Shown here: positions 1 through 10,790 of the stretch, piece after piece
How the letters are laid out: each line of letters starts with the position of its first letter
Position numbering within the stretch: position 1 is the stretch's first letter
DNA from: Geosiphon pyriformis
Taxonomy: Eukaryota > Glomeromycota > Glomeromycetes > Archaeosporales > Geosiphonaceae
DNA length: 64,000 nt
Assembly: GCA_016748015.1 (NCBI GenBank)
Contig: JAAOMT010000175.1
Span: 346,212 to 410,211, forward strand
Direction of reading: 5' to 3'
The notes under the pieces: generated by a model
Database searches by the model: none
Told to the model about the DNA's origin: nothing
What the model saw: only the letters and a program-made list of their open reading frames with translations
Program-made: the position numbers and the translations under genes

Positions 1-848
1 GCTGCTTTTGAAAAGAGTTCAAATGCTTTTTCCTGATCTTTCGTTGTCCCCAATCCATAGTGATAGCAGCATCCAAGTTCATATTGTGCATATAAATTTC
101 CCTCCTCTGCTGCTTCTGAAAAGAGTTCAAATGCTTTTTCATGATTTTTCGTTGTTCCCAAACCATATTGATAACGGAATCCAAGAATTAATTGTGCATC
201 TATATCTTCCGGGTTTGATTCTATTGAAAATCGTATAGATTCTTTTTCTAGATTTTTCGTTGTTCCCAAACCATATTGAAAATGGAATTTAACGCGATGA
301 TCAAGATTGAATTGTGATTCTGTTTCTGCCGCTTTTGAAAAGAGTTCCCATGACTTTGTCTAGATTTTTCGTTGTTCCCAATCCATCTCGATAACAAAGT
401 GCAAGTTCATATTGTGCATTTGAACTGTTAGCTTCTGCTGATTCTGAATAGAGTTCAAATGCTTTTCCTTTATCTTGTAAAGTACCAATACCATTTATCA
501 TAACAATAACCCAAAAAAATATTTTCCAAAAGAAATCTTTTAGATTTGCTGCTTTTTTGAAATTCTAAAAATGCTTGTCCTAAATTGGGAATAGTTCCAA
601 TCCCATGCTCTAAAGAAAAGCCAAGTAAAACATAGTCTATCGAACGCTTTATGGTTTTTTTTATTTAAGTAATAGAAAAATTCTTTAGATGTTTTTTAAT
701 TGTATTCAAGATATTTTTTCACCAAGTCAGCAACTTTTGAATAATTATGATCAGGAAAAATAGCCAAGCCTTCTTTAATGACAATAAATGCTCCTTCAAG
801 CCAGTCGGAAGGTAAAGTTATTTTTTGAATTGATAAAGTTGAAGACAC
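1..848 (-). pseudogene. Sel1-repeat kinase family gene, inverted partial copy, broken
   Basis: Read on the minus strand, this is a near copy of the 5' part of the Sel1-repeat gene at 4846-9224 and it continues beyond the window's left edge. Three defects are visible. The ATG of the other copy is GTG here (848-846), and the next codons differ over about 25 bases. The frame breaks at the same 'gataaatgg' site as in the other copy (about 490). One extra base near 340 shifts the frame again, so the 66-codon frame at 501-301 stops early. After the first complete Sel1 repeat, the sequence jumps directly to what is repeat 20 or so of the right copy (right-copy 5279 joined to 7316), an in-frame loss of 679 codons. 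Sel1 repeats are about 36-residue helical pairs that mediate protein contacts. This copy is almost certainly non-functional. Confidence 0.8.
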
Positions 849-1100
849 TGTTTTCAAACAATAAAGAAATTAAGAAACGTAAAGATTTTGTATGAGGAAA
901 GAAGGAATTTTTTTAAGAATTTACTTTTTAATAAATAAAAAATTCAACTTAAATTACATTGGCGAAAAGGCTAAGCCTTAAACCTTAGAATATGAAAGAA
1001 ATTTCTAAAATAGACGCCTACTTCATAAAGCCTATATTACCTTTTTGAAATTGTTTAAAAGGATATAGTCTAGTTTTAATAACTCTAAAGTGCATAATCT
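1..1100. repeat. Left arm of large imperfect inverted repeat
   Basis: The reverse complement of this arm matches about 4590-5280 and then 7316-7720. The match extends upstream of the coding part: short recognisable blocks such as 'aaaaaggyaat' and 'aagccta' line up at about 950-1070 and 4640-4730. The arms are therefore an inverted segmental duplication of gene plus upstream region, diverged outside the coding part, with a spacer of about 3.5 kb. Confidence 0.75.
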
Positions 1101-1399
1101 AATTTTAGCATTCGCCTTTTACAATAATAGTTTTGTTTAGAAAAATCCAATTTAATACAAAATTTTTCACATGTGACAATTTTTATAATCAATAGGACGC
1201 AGAGAAACCTTAATATATATTCTATAACATTTGTGAAATAATTTTTTTTTAATTTTTATAAATTTAAGATTTATTTTCTAAACTAATATCTAATAATTTT
1301 TTTAAACCATTTTGAATGTAACAAAACAGATCAAATAATTTATTAATAATATTTTTATTAACTAAAATATTTGAAGATGATTTTATTCAAATTCAATTC

Positions 1400-2850
1400 T
1401 TATATCAATCAATCAATCAACCCACTCATGGGAAAAAATTGAAATGATTTCTTTTCTTAAATTTTCAAATTGAAATATTTTAAGTCTCACATGATCAATA
1501 ACCTGAAAATGTTTCGATTTAAAATCAAAAAAATCAAAAAATTTTACTTGAAATAATTTTAAATCATCATCATCTGAAGTATCGTCATTTCAAAATATGG
1601 TCCTCGATGTATAAAATCACCTGCTATATTATTTATTGGTTGGGCAGTATTGTATTCCTTCAAGTCAATTATTGTTCTCGAACTTATTAACATGTATTTA
1701 TTTATCTAATCAAATAAAATAAAATAAAATAAAATAAAATACCAACCTCATTTTCTCCAGACATGACTCTATTCGGAAAATAAGTTTCAAAAACTTTCTT
1801 ATGCTGTTGCCAACTTTCTGGGTTATAGTCAAAACCCATATATTTATAGGATGAATATTTTCATTATTTTCCTCTGTTGAACATTCACATGGAAAAATCT
1901 AATACTCTGTTTCAAAAGGTTATTTTCAACCTCACGTAGTGAAAAATGTGGGACATGATTGTTAAAATAGGTGATTTATCAAATTTTCAATATTTTGTTA
2001 ACCATTTGAGTAAAGACAAAACATTACCAACCCTCGGAGCACTAAAAGTAATGGTGCTGAGTTTCAAGATAGAAAATTTAATATTAGAAGTAAAACTGGT
2101 ATTATTGATTCAAATTGAATCAATTCTCCATCTCAATGAAGCGATTTTTGCATAAGGTATTAGATTTTTTTGGTGAAATAATTTTTTTTTGAGTTTTTAG
2201 AAGGTTTTCATTTCAAAAAATACCACTACCGATTGTATGCTCAGTAAAAAAAATGGTTCAAATAGGTCTTTTATTTTTTGGCCAGGCAAGTAGTGATGCA
2301 GTGATTCAAGAATAAAATTACATAGCTCTGAATGAATAGCCAAAAAATTTGTTTGCAAATCTTCCTCAACCTATTGGGTTTGAATTTTTCCATTCCATAT
2401 GTTCTTTGCTTAGTGTTTCGAGTTGCCCATTGATTTTTTGTCAACTCAGGTCCTTTGATCAATGAGAATAATTTTAAGGCAGAGTTTCTGATTTCTTGAT
2501 GATAAAAAATTTGAGTTATATAATTTTTGTTAACCTTTTAATTTACAATTAATCATCTGGTGGATTCTTTTATATTTATTAACTTCAGATAGAATAACAA
2601 AAATAATTAAATCAGGCTTTTAAATTCTCAAGTTTAAATAAAGATTGAAACTTTTTAAATGGTTACTAGGAACAATTGCCCCCAATAATTTTATTTTCTT
2701 TGCAATTAATTTGATTCAATTCATGAAAGAACTTTATATCCTGTTTGAGATCAATCAATCGCTTTAATGTTTGATTCAATTTACGATTATTCAAGATAGA
2801 TGAATTTAATTTTTGATTTAAATTATGACGTAAGATAGCCTCCTCCATGA
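1400..2850 (-). pseudogene. Decayed multi-exon gene of unrecognised family
   Basis: Several short frames on the minus strand read like protein rather than random AT-rich DNA. There is a 60-codon Lys/Asn/Leu-rich frame at 2848-2666. A 63-codon frame at 2462-2271 continues in another frame after about 2370 (residues like ELCNFILESLHHYLPGQK). A frame at about 1845-1742 (KYMGFDYNPESWQ) ends near a possible donor. A frame at about 1660-1590 (EYNTAQPINNIAGDF) and a last block at about 1495-1420 ending in a stop follow. They could be exons of one gene damaged by frameshifts. I do not recognise the family. The gene lies in the spacer between the two inverted Sel1-kinase copies. Confidence 0.4.
1712..1740. 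repeat. (AAAAT)n microsatellite
   Basis: About six tandem AAAAT/AAATA units, lying inside a presumed intron of the decayed minus-strand gene. Confidence 0.85.
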
Positions 2851-3854
2851 TGAAAGCGGTATTTTTAAGGACCGATGAGTTTGGAGTTTTGGGAAATATT
2901 TAGATAAAATGAACAAACTTTGATATATAATAAAATTAAAAGAGAACATAAGATTATGATTAACAATGAATTATTTGTAGCTAAAATTTTATAAATTTTC
3001 AAATTATTGAAGACTCCAAACCCAAAAAATAAAACTTTATAGGTTCAAAAGTTTCGATGTTTAATTGGTATTCCAAATAAAGACCTCATTTCTTAAAAGT
3101 TTTTTGATACTCTTTTTCCAACAGAACAATTGAACTGATTTAAACAATCAATAATTAGTAAGCATTATGTTTCTTTGTTTTTTTTGGATAAAGAATTTTT
3201 ATTTCATACTTTCACTGAAATTGAGATCATATTTCCCCTTATTGCAACCACAATACTTTGCATATATATAAATTTGTACCTAAGTAGAAAAAAGTTTATT
3301 TAAATTTATATCTCAAGAATATTTTAATATTTAAAATATTGTCTTACCTTTAATTCACATTTTTCATAAAATATAATTTGCAAATTTGAAAATCGCTTTC
3401 CAAAAAACCATAAACTACTTGAACTTTATTGGTTAAACTAAAAATCTTATTAAAATCTTATTTGATATATTAATTCAAATCTTTTCTTGTTATACTTTTT
3501 AAAAAATATATCTAACCTAGAAAAATATGCTTATTCCAAGTAAAATATAAAATTAAAACATATATTAATTTCGACCTCAATTTTGTATTAAAGCTAGAGG
3601 ATACGCAATTTTTGAAGAGTAATTAAATTGTAAATTCATGCTAAATATGCATTAATAGTTTTAATCAGATAAATATTCATTTTATTTACAATGCCACATT
3701 CGAACAAAAACATAAATAGTTGTGAAAAACAAAAAAAACTCTCAATCTCAGTTTATAATTCTTTGAAATTCAACTTAAAAGTTTAAATCATTTTTAAGAA
3801 ATAGTAAAAATTATATAAATAAATAAATTTATATTATTGTGAAAAATTTTGGGT

Positions 3855-3955
3855 ACTTGACCACGCGTAGTTTGTTGGGCGATCCACATCTAACGTACGA
3901 TAATTGCGTTGTACGAAAATAGTTGGTGGCTGGATTACACCGGATATGCGAAAAA
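3855..3955. other. GC-richer island with short inverted repeat
   Basis: About 100 bases of balanced composition stand out from AT-rich surroundings. They contain the inverted pair CGTAC/GTACG separated by about 12 bases (around 3894-3916). No long open frame runs through the island. It could be a transposon end, a small non-coding element or a fragment of a repeat. I cannot tell which. Confidence 0.4.
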
Positions 3956-4232
3956 AATATTTTTTATTTTAATAAAATTTACAAATAAAACAATAATATT
4001 AATTATTATTAAATTAATTTTTTTTACAAATTATTTTTATATTTTTATATAAATATTGACTATTAAAAAATATTAATATATAACAACAGACATTTAAAAA
4101 AGTTGAAGATTCAACCGAAAAAATTGTTATGAATAAAAAATATTTATTAACCATTAATATGCTTGTCATTTGTTTTCTTTATCATTTGTTTTGGTTATTC
4201 TAAAAAAAAAATGCTTTTCTATATTCTAAAAG

Positions 4233-4269
4233 TAAGAAATTAAAGAAGCTAAATGACTTTTAAACATTA
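4233..4269 (+). repeat. Dispersed repeat, copy 1
   Basis: About 37 bases (taagaaattaaagaagct followed by aatgactttt and aaacatta) recur nearly unchanged at 61931-61969 on the same strand. The surrounding 60-80 bases are loosely similar as well. Confidence 0.6.
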
Positions 4270-4589
4270 CAATGCGCAATTATTATTGCTTCTTTACTAT
4301 GAATTTTACTTCGAAAAATAAAATAAAATAAAATAATTTTTTTATGCGTGCATTATCTTCAAAGTTTCTGATATCTTTAGACGTTAGTTTCTCATAAAAG
4401 TTTATCCGCATCGATTTTTTAAAAAAAAGATATTTTTGGGTTAATGAATATCATCTACATCTAGATTTCGTTAAAAAACAGAAAATCATAAAAAAGAAAT
4501 TTATCAATGAATTTATAAAACCTGTTTTACGCAGCCAACTTTATTATTTTCCTATTACTTTTGAAGCTCCCAAAGATGGGGCTATTGGT

Positions 4590-5280
4590 TTTAATTTAAT
4601 TTGAAAACAGCAATAAGACCTTTTGCGCCTCTATCCATTAAGCAATATCAAAAAGGCAATCTAGCTTTTATGAAGAATGTTTATTTAGAACTTTCTTTCA
4701 TATACTCAAGTTTAAAGCCTAGGCTTTTTGGGCATTGTGATTTAGGTCGAATTATGTATTTATTAAGAAAGTAAACTCCTAATAAACGCTTTATTTCCTC
4801 CAACAAAATATTTAAGTTTATTAATTTCTTTATTCTTTGAAAGTCATGTCTTCAACTTCATCTCCCGACTGGCTTGAAGGAGCATTTATTGTCATTAAAG
4901 AAGGCTTGGCTATTTTTCCTGATCATGATTATTCAAAAGTTGCTGACTTGGTGAAAAAATATCTTGAACACAATCAAAAAACACCTAAAGATTTTTTCTA
5001 TTACTTAAATAAAAAAACCATAAAGCGTTCGATAGACTATGTTTTACTTGGCTTTTCTTTCGAGCATGGGATTGGAACTGTTCCCAATTTAGAACACGCA
5101 TTTTTAGAATTTCAAAAAGCAGCAAATCCAAAAGATTCTTTTGGAAAATATTTTTTGGGTTATTGTTATGATAAATGGTATTGGTACTTTACAAGATAAA
5201 GGAAAAGCATTTGAACTCTATTCAGAAGCAGCAGAAGCTAACAGTTCAAATGCACAATATGAACTTGCCCTTTGTTATCG
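4590..5280. repeat. Right arm of large imperfect inverted repeat
   Basis: This is the upstream region and first exon part matching the reverse complement of 410-1100. Similarity resumes at 7316-7720, which matches 1-410. Confidence 0.75.
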
Positions 5281-8200
5281 AGATGGATTGGGAACAACGA
5301 AAAATCATGAAAAAGCATTTGAACTCTTTTCAAAAGCAGCAGAGGGTGCAAATGCAGAATATAATCTTGCACTTTGTTATCAAAATGGATTGGAAATCAA
5401 GAAAATTTTTTTAAAAGCATTTGAACTCTTTTCAAAAGTAGCAGAGGCGGCAAATTTAAATGCACAATATGAACTTGCTCTTTGTTATCGAGATGGATTG
5501 GGAACAACGAAAAATCAGGAAAAGGCATTTGAACTCTTTACAAAAACAGCAGAGGCGGAAAATTCAGATGCACACTACGAACTTGGACGCTGTTATCGAG
5601 ATGGATTGGGAACAACGAAAAATCAGGAAAAGGCATTTGAACTCTTTTTAAAAGCAGCAGAGGCGAACAATTCAAATGCACAAAATAAACTTGGATGGTG
5701 TTATCAATATGGATTAGGAATAATGAAAAATCTTGAAAAAGCATTTAAACTCTATTCAAAAGCAGCAGAAAAGGGACATGCAAATGCAGAATATAATCTT
5801 GCACTTTGTTATCAAAATGGATTGGGAACAACGAAAAATCAGGAAAAGGCATTTGAACTCTTTTCAAAAGCAGCAAAGGCGGGACGTTTATATGTACAAT
5901 ATGAACTTGGATGCTGCTATCACTATGGATTGGGGACAACGAAAGATCAGGAAAAAGCATTTGAACTCTTTTTAAAAGCAGCAGAGGCAAACGATTCAAA
6001 TGTACAAAATAAACTTAGATGCTGTTATCACTATGTACTGGGAATAACCAAAATTTTTGAAAAGGTATTTGAATTCTATTCAAAAGCAGCAGAAAAGGGA
6101 CATGCAAATGCAGAATATAATCTTGCACTTTGTTATCAAAATGGATTGGGAACAACGAAAAATCAGGAAAAAGCATTTGAACTCTTTTCAAAAGCAGCAG
6201 AGGCGGGACGTTTATATGCACAATATGAACTTGGATGCTGCTATCACTATGGATTGCGGACAACGAAAGATCAGGAAAAAGCATTTGAACTCTTTTCAAA
6301 AGCAGCAGAGGCAAACGATTCAAATGTACAAAATAAACTTGGATGCTGTTATCACTATGGATTGGGAATAACCAAAAATCTTGAAAAGGTATTTGAATTC
6401 TATTCAAAAGCAGTGGAGGAGGGACATGCAAATGCAGAATATAATCTTGCACTTTTTTATCAAAATGGATTGGGAACAAAGAAAAATTTTTTAAAAGCAT
6501 TTGAATTCTTTACAAAAGCAGTAGAGGTGGGAAATTTAAATGCACAATATGAACTTGGATGCTGTTATCACTATGGATTGGGAACAACGAGAAATCTTGG
6601 AAAAGCATTTGAACTCTTTTCAAAAGCAGCAGAGGCAGGAAATTTAAATGCACAATATGAACTTGGATTCTGTTATCATTATGGATTGGGAACAACGAAA
6701 AATCATGAAAAATCATTTGAACTCTTTTCAAAAGCAGCAGAAGCGGGACTTTTATATGCACAATATGAACTTGGATGCTGCTATCACTATGGATTGGGGA
6801 CAACGAAAGATCAGGAAAAAGCATTTGAACTCTTTTCAAAAGCAGCAGAGGCAGGAAATTTGGACGCACAATACAAACTTGGATGCTGTCATCAATATGG
6901 ATTGGGAACAACGAGAAATTTCGAAAAAGCATTTGAAACCTTTTTAAAAGCAGCGGAGGCGGGAAATTTAAATTCACAATATGAAGTTGGATGCTGTTAT
7001 CAACATGGATTGGGAATAACGAAAAATTTTTCAAAAGCATTGGATTTCTTTTTCAAAGCAGCACAGGCGGGAATTTTAAATGCACAATATGAACTTACAA
7101 GTTATGAAATCATATTGGAAGGAAACATTGAAAAACCATTTGAACACTTTTTAAAAGCAGCAGAGGCGGGAAATGTAAATACACAATATGAACTTGGATG
7201 CTGTTATGACTATGGATTGGGAATAACGGAAAATCAGGAAAAAGCATTTAAACTCTATTTAAAAGCAGCAGAAAAGGGACATGCAAATGCAAAATATAAT
7301 CTTGCAGTTTGTTATCGAGATGGATTGGGAACAACGAAAAATCTAGAGAAAGCATGGGAACTCTATTCAGAAGCGGCAGAAACAGAATCACAATTCGATC
7401 TTGATCATCGCGTTAAATTCCATTTTCAATATGGTTTGGGAGCAACGAAAAATCTAGAAAAAGAATCTATACGATTTTCAATAGAATCAAACCCGGAAGA
7501 TATAGATGCACAATTAATTCTTGGATTCCGTTATCAATATGGTTTGGGAACAACGAAAAATCATGAAAAAGCATTTGAACTCTTTTCAGAAGCAGCAGAG
7601 GAGGGAAATTTATATGCACAATATGAACTTGGATGCTGCTATCACTATGGATTGGGGACAACGAAAGATCAGGAAAAAGCATTTGAACTCTTTTCAAAAG
7701 CAGCAAAGGCGGGAGATTTAGATGCACAATTTAATCTTGGACTTTGTTATGAAAATGGATGGGGAATAACAAAAAATCAGGCAAAAGCATTTGAGCTCTA
7801 TTCAAAATTAGCAAAAAATTCAGTATGGCGAAGTGAATACTTGAAACGTTTCAATTTAATATTTCAAAATCGAAGTTTTAATTCCATTGAACAATTTTTA
7901 AGTTTTGAAACTGTCTTAGACCAGCTTACAGATGAATTCAAGTGTCTTAAATGTGGCAACTCGAGCATAATGTTTCCTAGTTCCACTATTTGTCTATTTT
8001 GTGACGCTAATAATATCCTTAACGCCGACTTGTCCAAATGTCCAGAATGCTGCTGCCCATTAAAAGATCCTTTTTGGTGTGTATCTTGTGAATCATTCCG
8101 ATTTTCAAGGACTTGGGGAACATGGACTAGTGGAAATTCAAATGTTGATCAGTACATAGAATACACACAACGAATTTCTGAAAGCCGCAGGGGCTGCCTG

Positions 8201-9224
8201 GAATGGATTTCTCCCGATGTGATCAGATTTTTAGATGTTGTGGGAGAGGGAGGATTTAGTGTTGTAAAAAAGGGTACATGGGAGGGAGGTAAAATTCTTT
8301 TTTGGGATAAGAAAAATCAAAAGCATAAACGAAGTGAAGTTACGAAAGTTGCTTTGAAATGTCTTAAAAATAGCCAAAGCATGGAATATGTCAATCCAAG
8401 TGAGGTATTTACTTTTAAAAAATTTCCGTGATTATATAATTCTTTTTCTTTTTCTTTTTCTTTTTCTAATAGTAGAAAATGACTTGAAATAGTTTATTGC
8501 GCATCTCAACTGTGCCTCTTGCAAATACATCCTTGAATGCTATGGAATCACAAAAGACGTTAAAACCAATGAATTTATTATGGTCTTACCATTTGCAGAA
8601 CACGGGGATCTCAGAGCTTTTCTTGAGGTTAACAAAGACACTATTAGTTGGGGCACATTTCTTGATATTCTTTTTCAAATCGCTAGTGGCTTAAGATTTA
8701 TACATGGCTCAAACCTGGTGCATGGGGACTTACATCCTGGGAATATCCTTATTTTGAAATCTAACCCATTAAAAGTTGTTATTTCTGATCTTGGATTCTG
8801 TCGCCCTGCCAATTATTCTCCACAATCTGACAGAATTTATGGTATGGTTCAATACCTAGCGCCAGAAATTTGTAACTCATCCCCTCATACTAAGTATAGC
8901 GATATCTACAGTTTCGCTATCATTACCTGGGAAATTATTTCAGGAGAAAGACCTTAGAATGATGTTGAAAATCGTATGTACATTCAATTAGATATAATTC
9001 AGGGAAAGCGCCCCATAATCGAAAAGCATACACCACAATGTATTCAGGAAATGATTCAAAAAAATTGGCATGATAATCCATATTGGCGTGATAGCGCAGA
9101 AGAACTTCAACAAAGAGTTATTGCTTCCCGCGATAATTGTAATTTAAATGAACCTGCCCGAGCAAAAAGAGTTAATTCCGAAGCGATACAAGGTGTTAAA
9201 TGTAATACAGAAAGATATAATTGA
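4846..9224 (+). pseudogene. Sel1-repeat / zinc-ribbon / protein kinase fusion gene with three lesions
   Basis: The architecture is an N-terminal domain, about 24 Sel1-like repeats of 36 residues (5170-7850), two zinc ribbons built from four CxxC pairs (CLKC, CLFC, CPEC, CVSC, about 7940-8090), then a protein kinase. The kinase shows a glycine loop (GEGGFSVV), the VALK lysine, HGDLHPGN as catalytic loop, DLGF in place of DFG, and APE. Sel1 arrays bind partner proteins. The kinase may be weak because HRD is HGD. I start at ATG 4846; the open frame before it has no other ATG nearby. One inserted base near 5171 shifts the frame. A 76-bp intron (8400-8475, GTGAGG to TAG) restores the kinase frame, but TAG codons at 8490-8492 and 8955-8957 interrupt it, the second where an aromatic residue is expected after GERP. 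The frame then stays open to 9224. It is probably a recent pseudogene; read-through is the alternative. Confidence 0.8.
8400..8475 (+). other. Intron in the Sel1-kinase gene with (TTTTTC)n tract
   Basis: The donor GTGAGG follows the codons VNP, and the acceptor TAGTAG precedes AAAATGAC. Joining restores a kinase frame reading NPKNDLK before the TAG. A (CTTTTT) microsatellite fills 8441-8467. Confidence 0.65.
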
Positions 9225-10152
9225 TGAATTATAAGTGATCTGATTGGAGATAGTCATAATTTTTATTAAATAGAAATTAACTACTTAAGTTCTGATGAGA
9301 CCAACGAAATCGGTAAGAATCTTAAATCTTTTTAAACGAAGATATAAATTATTTTTATTAATATTAACTATAAAATGGTTTCAAATAGATGAAGACTTCG
9401 AGTGAAACATTAGTTCTTTATTTATAATAAGAAATATAACCATAACCTGTCATCGATAATTTTTCTTATCCTTTTTTTTTTTGGTTAAAAAATAATTCAA
9501 AGTGTGAAATCTTATTTTACATGTTAACACATTTTAAAGGCTTTATTTTCGGATTATAGTTAAAATTGTTTATCCTTATATTTCTTTAGAGAATTGAATT
9601 ATTACCACTTTATAAAAAGTATCTTCATTTCTTTTATACATGCTTCGATCCAATTCTCATGAAGTAAAGGAATGTCTGGTATTAAGCCTAGCACTATTTT
9701 TTAGCATCTTGCAACTATTTAAATTTTGATTCCATTGAAAAAAAAGCAAATAATATCATATATAATAGGTATTTTTCCTTCGTTGGACACGAATCTGGTG
9801 GAGTTAAAAAGGTTTAAAAATTAGAAAACTCATTTCCTAAATATATTTTTTATATTGGGAACTCCCCACATAGGAACCAAACAATTTATAAAATTTATTG
9901 AAAAAATATTCGTGACTAAACAAACAACATTTGGCAAAAACAGACTTTAATTAAATTTATGTTTCAAGAATGTTTTTAATATTTTATATTATCTTACTTA
10001 TAATTCATGTTTTTTATAAAATGTAATCTGCAATATGATAAATCGCTTTCCGAAAAGACGATAACTACATATATAGGACCATAATATTTTTAGATGTTAT
10101 TTTGAAATTATGTAATTATGTAATTATGTATTTGAATATTTAAACAATAAAT
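9225..10152. other. AT-rich 3' flank, no gene seen
   Basis: Stops are dense in all frames and no recognisable domain or RNA gene is present. Confidence 0.6.
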
Positions 10153-10461
10153 AAATATTACTATTTTGAACTTTTTCATAAGAAAGCAATAATGGTTATA
10201 AAATTTATTGAACAAAATTAAAAAAGTTATTTTAAGTTTTTTGTCAACTGATAATAATTAATATTGCTTAAAAAAATGTCAAAAAACATAATATTTAAAT
10301 ATATCTTTCGAAAATCTAAATTATTGGTATTTTGTTTTTTAGAATCGTTTTTTATTTTACCTAAATTTAATTATTAATTTAATCAAGATTAAAAAGAATA
10401 ATTTTGTATATAAAAAAGCTAATTATTAAAAATTGTCTTTAAATTACAAAAGCTAAATTTT
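10153..10461 (+). repeat. Duplicate of sequence across the assembly gap, copy 1
   Basis: These 309 bases recur exactly, as far as I can read, at 10482-10790 immediately after the 20-N gap. Identity and the gap-adjacent position point to an unmerged contig overlap rather than a biological repeat. Confidence 0.9.
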
Positions 10462-10481
10462 NNNNNNNNNNNNNNNNNNNN
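10462..10481. other. Assembly gap (20 N)
   Basis: There are twenty undetermined bases between identical flanks, so the real gap size may be zero or negative. Confidence 0.98.
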
Positions 10482-10790
10482 AAATATTACTATTTTGAAC
10501 TTTTTCATAAGAAAGCAATAATGGTTATAAAATTTATTGAACAAAATTAAAAAAGTTATTTTAAGTTTTTTGTCAACTGATAATAATTAATATTGCTTAA
10601 AAAAATGTCAAAAAACATAATATTTAAATATATCTTTCGAAAATCTAAATTATTGGTATTTTGTTTTTTAGAATCGTTTTTTATTTTACCTAAATTTAAT
10701 TATTAATTTAATCAAGATTAAAAAGAATAATTTTGTATATAAAAAAGCTAATTATTAAAAATTGTCTTTAAATTACAAAAGCTAAATTTT
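10482..10790 (+). repeat. Duplicate of sequence across the assembly gap, copy 2
   Basis: This is the second copy of 10153-10461. Confidence 0.9.

Larger units (their letters stand above)
2880..4590. other. AT-rich spacer, no gene seen
   Basis: This stretch is very AT-rich with dense stops in all frames, and I see no coding region in it. It holds one sharply more GC-rich island at 3855-3955 and, at 4233-4269, a short dispersed repeat also present near 61.93 kb. Confidence 0.6.

Noticed and set aside
8-238. 76-codon plus-strand frame at the window start
   Set aside because: It is the antisense shadow of the inverted Sel1 copy. The same peptide appears antisense at 7727-7467.
5538-7727. Many 60-176 codon minus-strand and alternate-frame ORFs across the Sel1 repeats
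   Set aside because: The repeat unit lacks stops in other frames, so each is a periodic shadow of the plus-strand Sel1 array.
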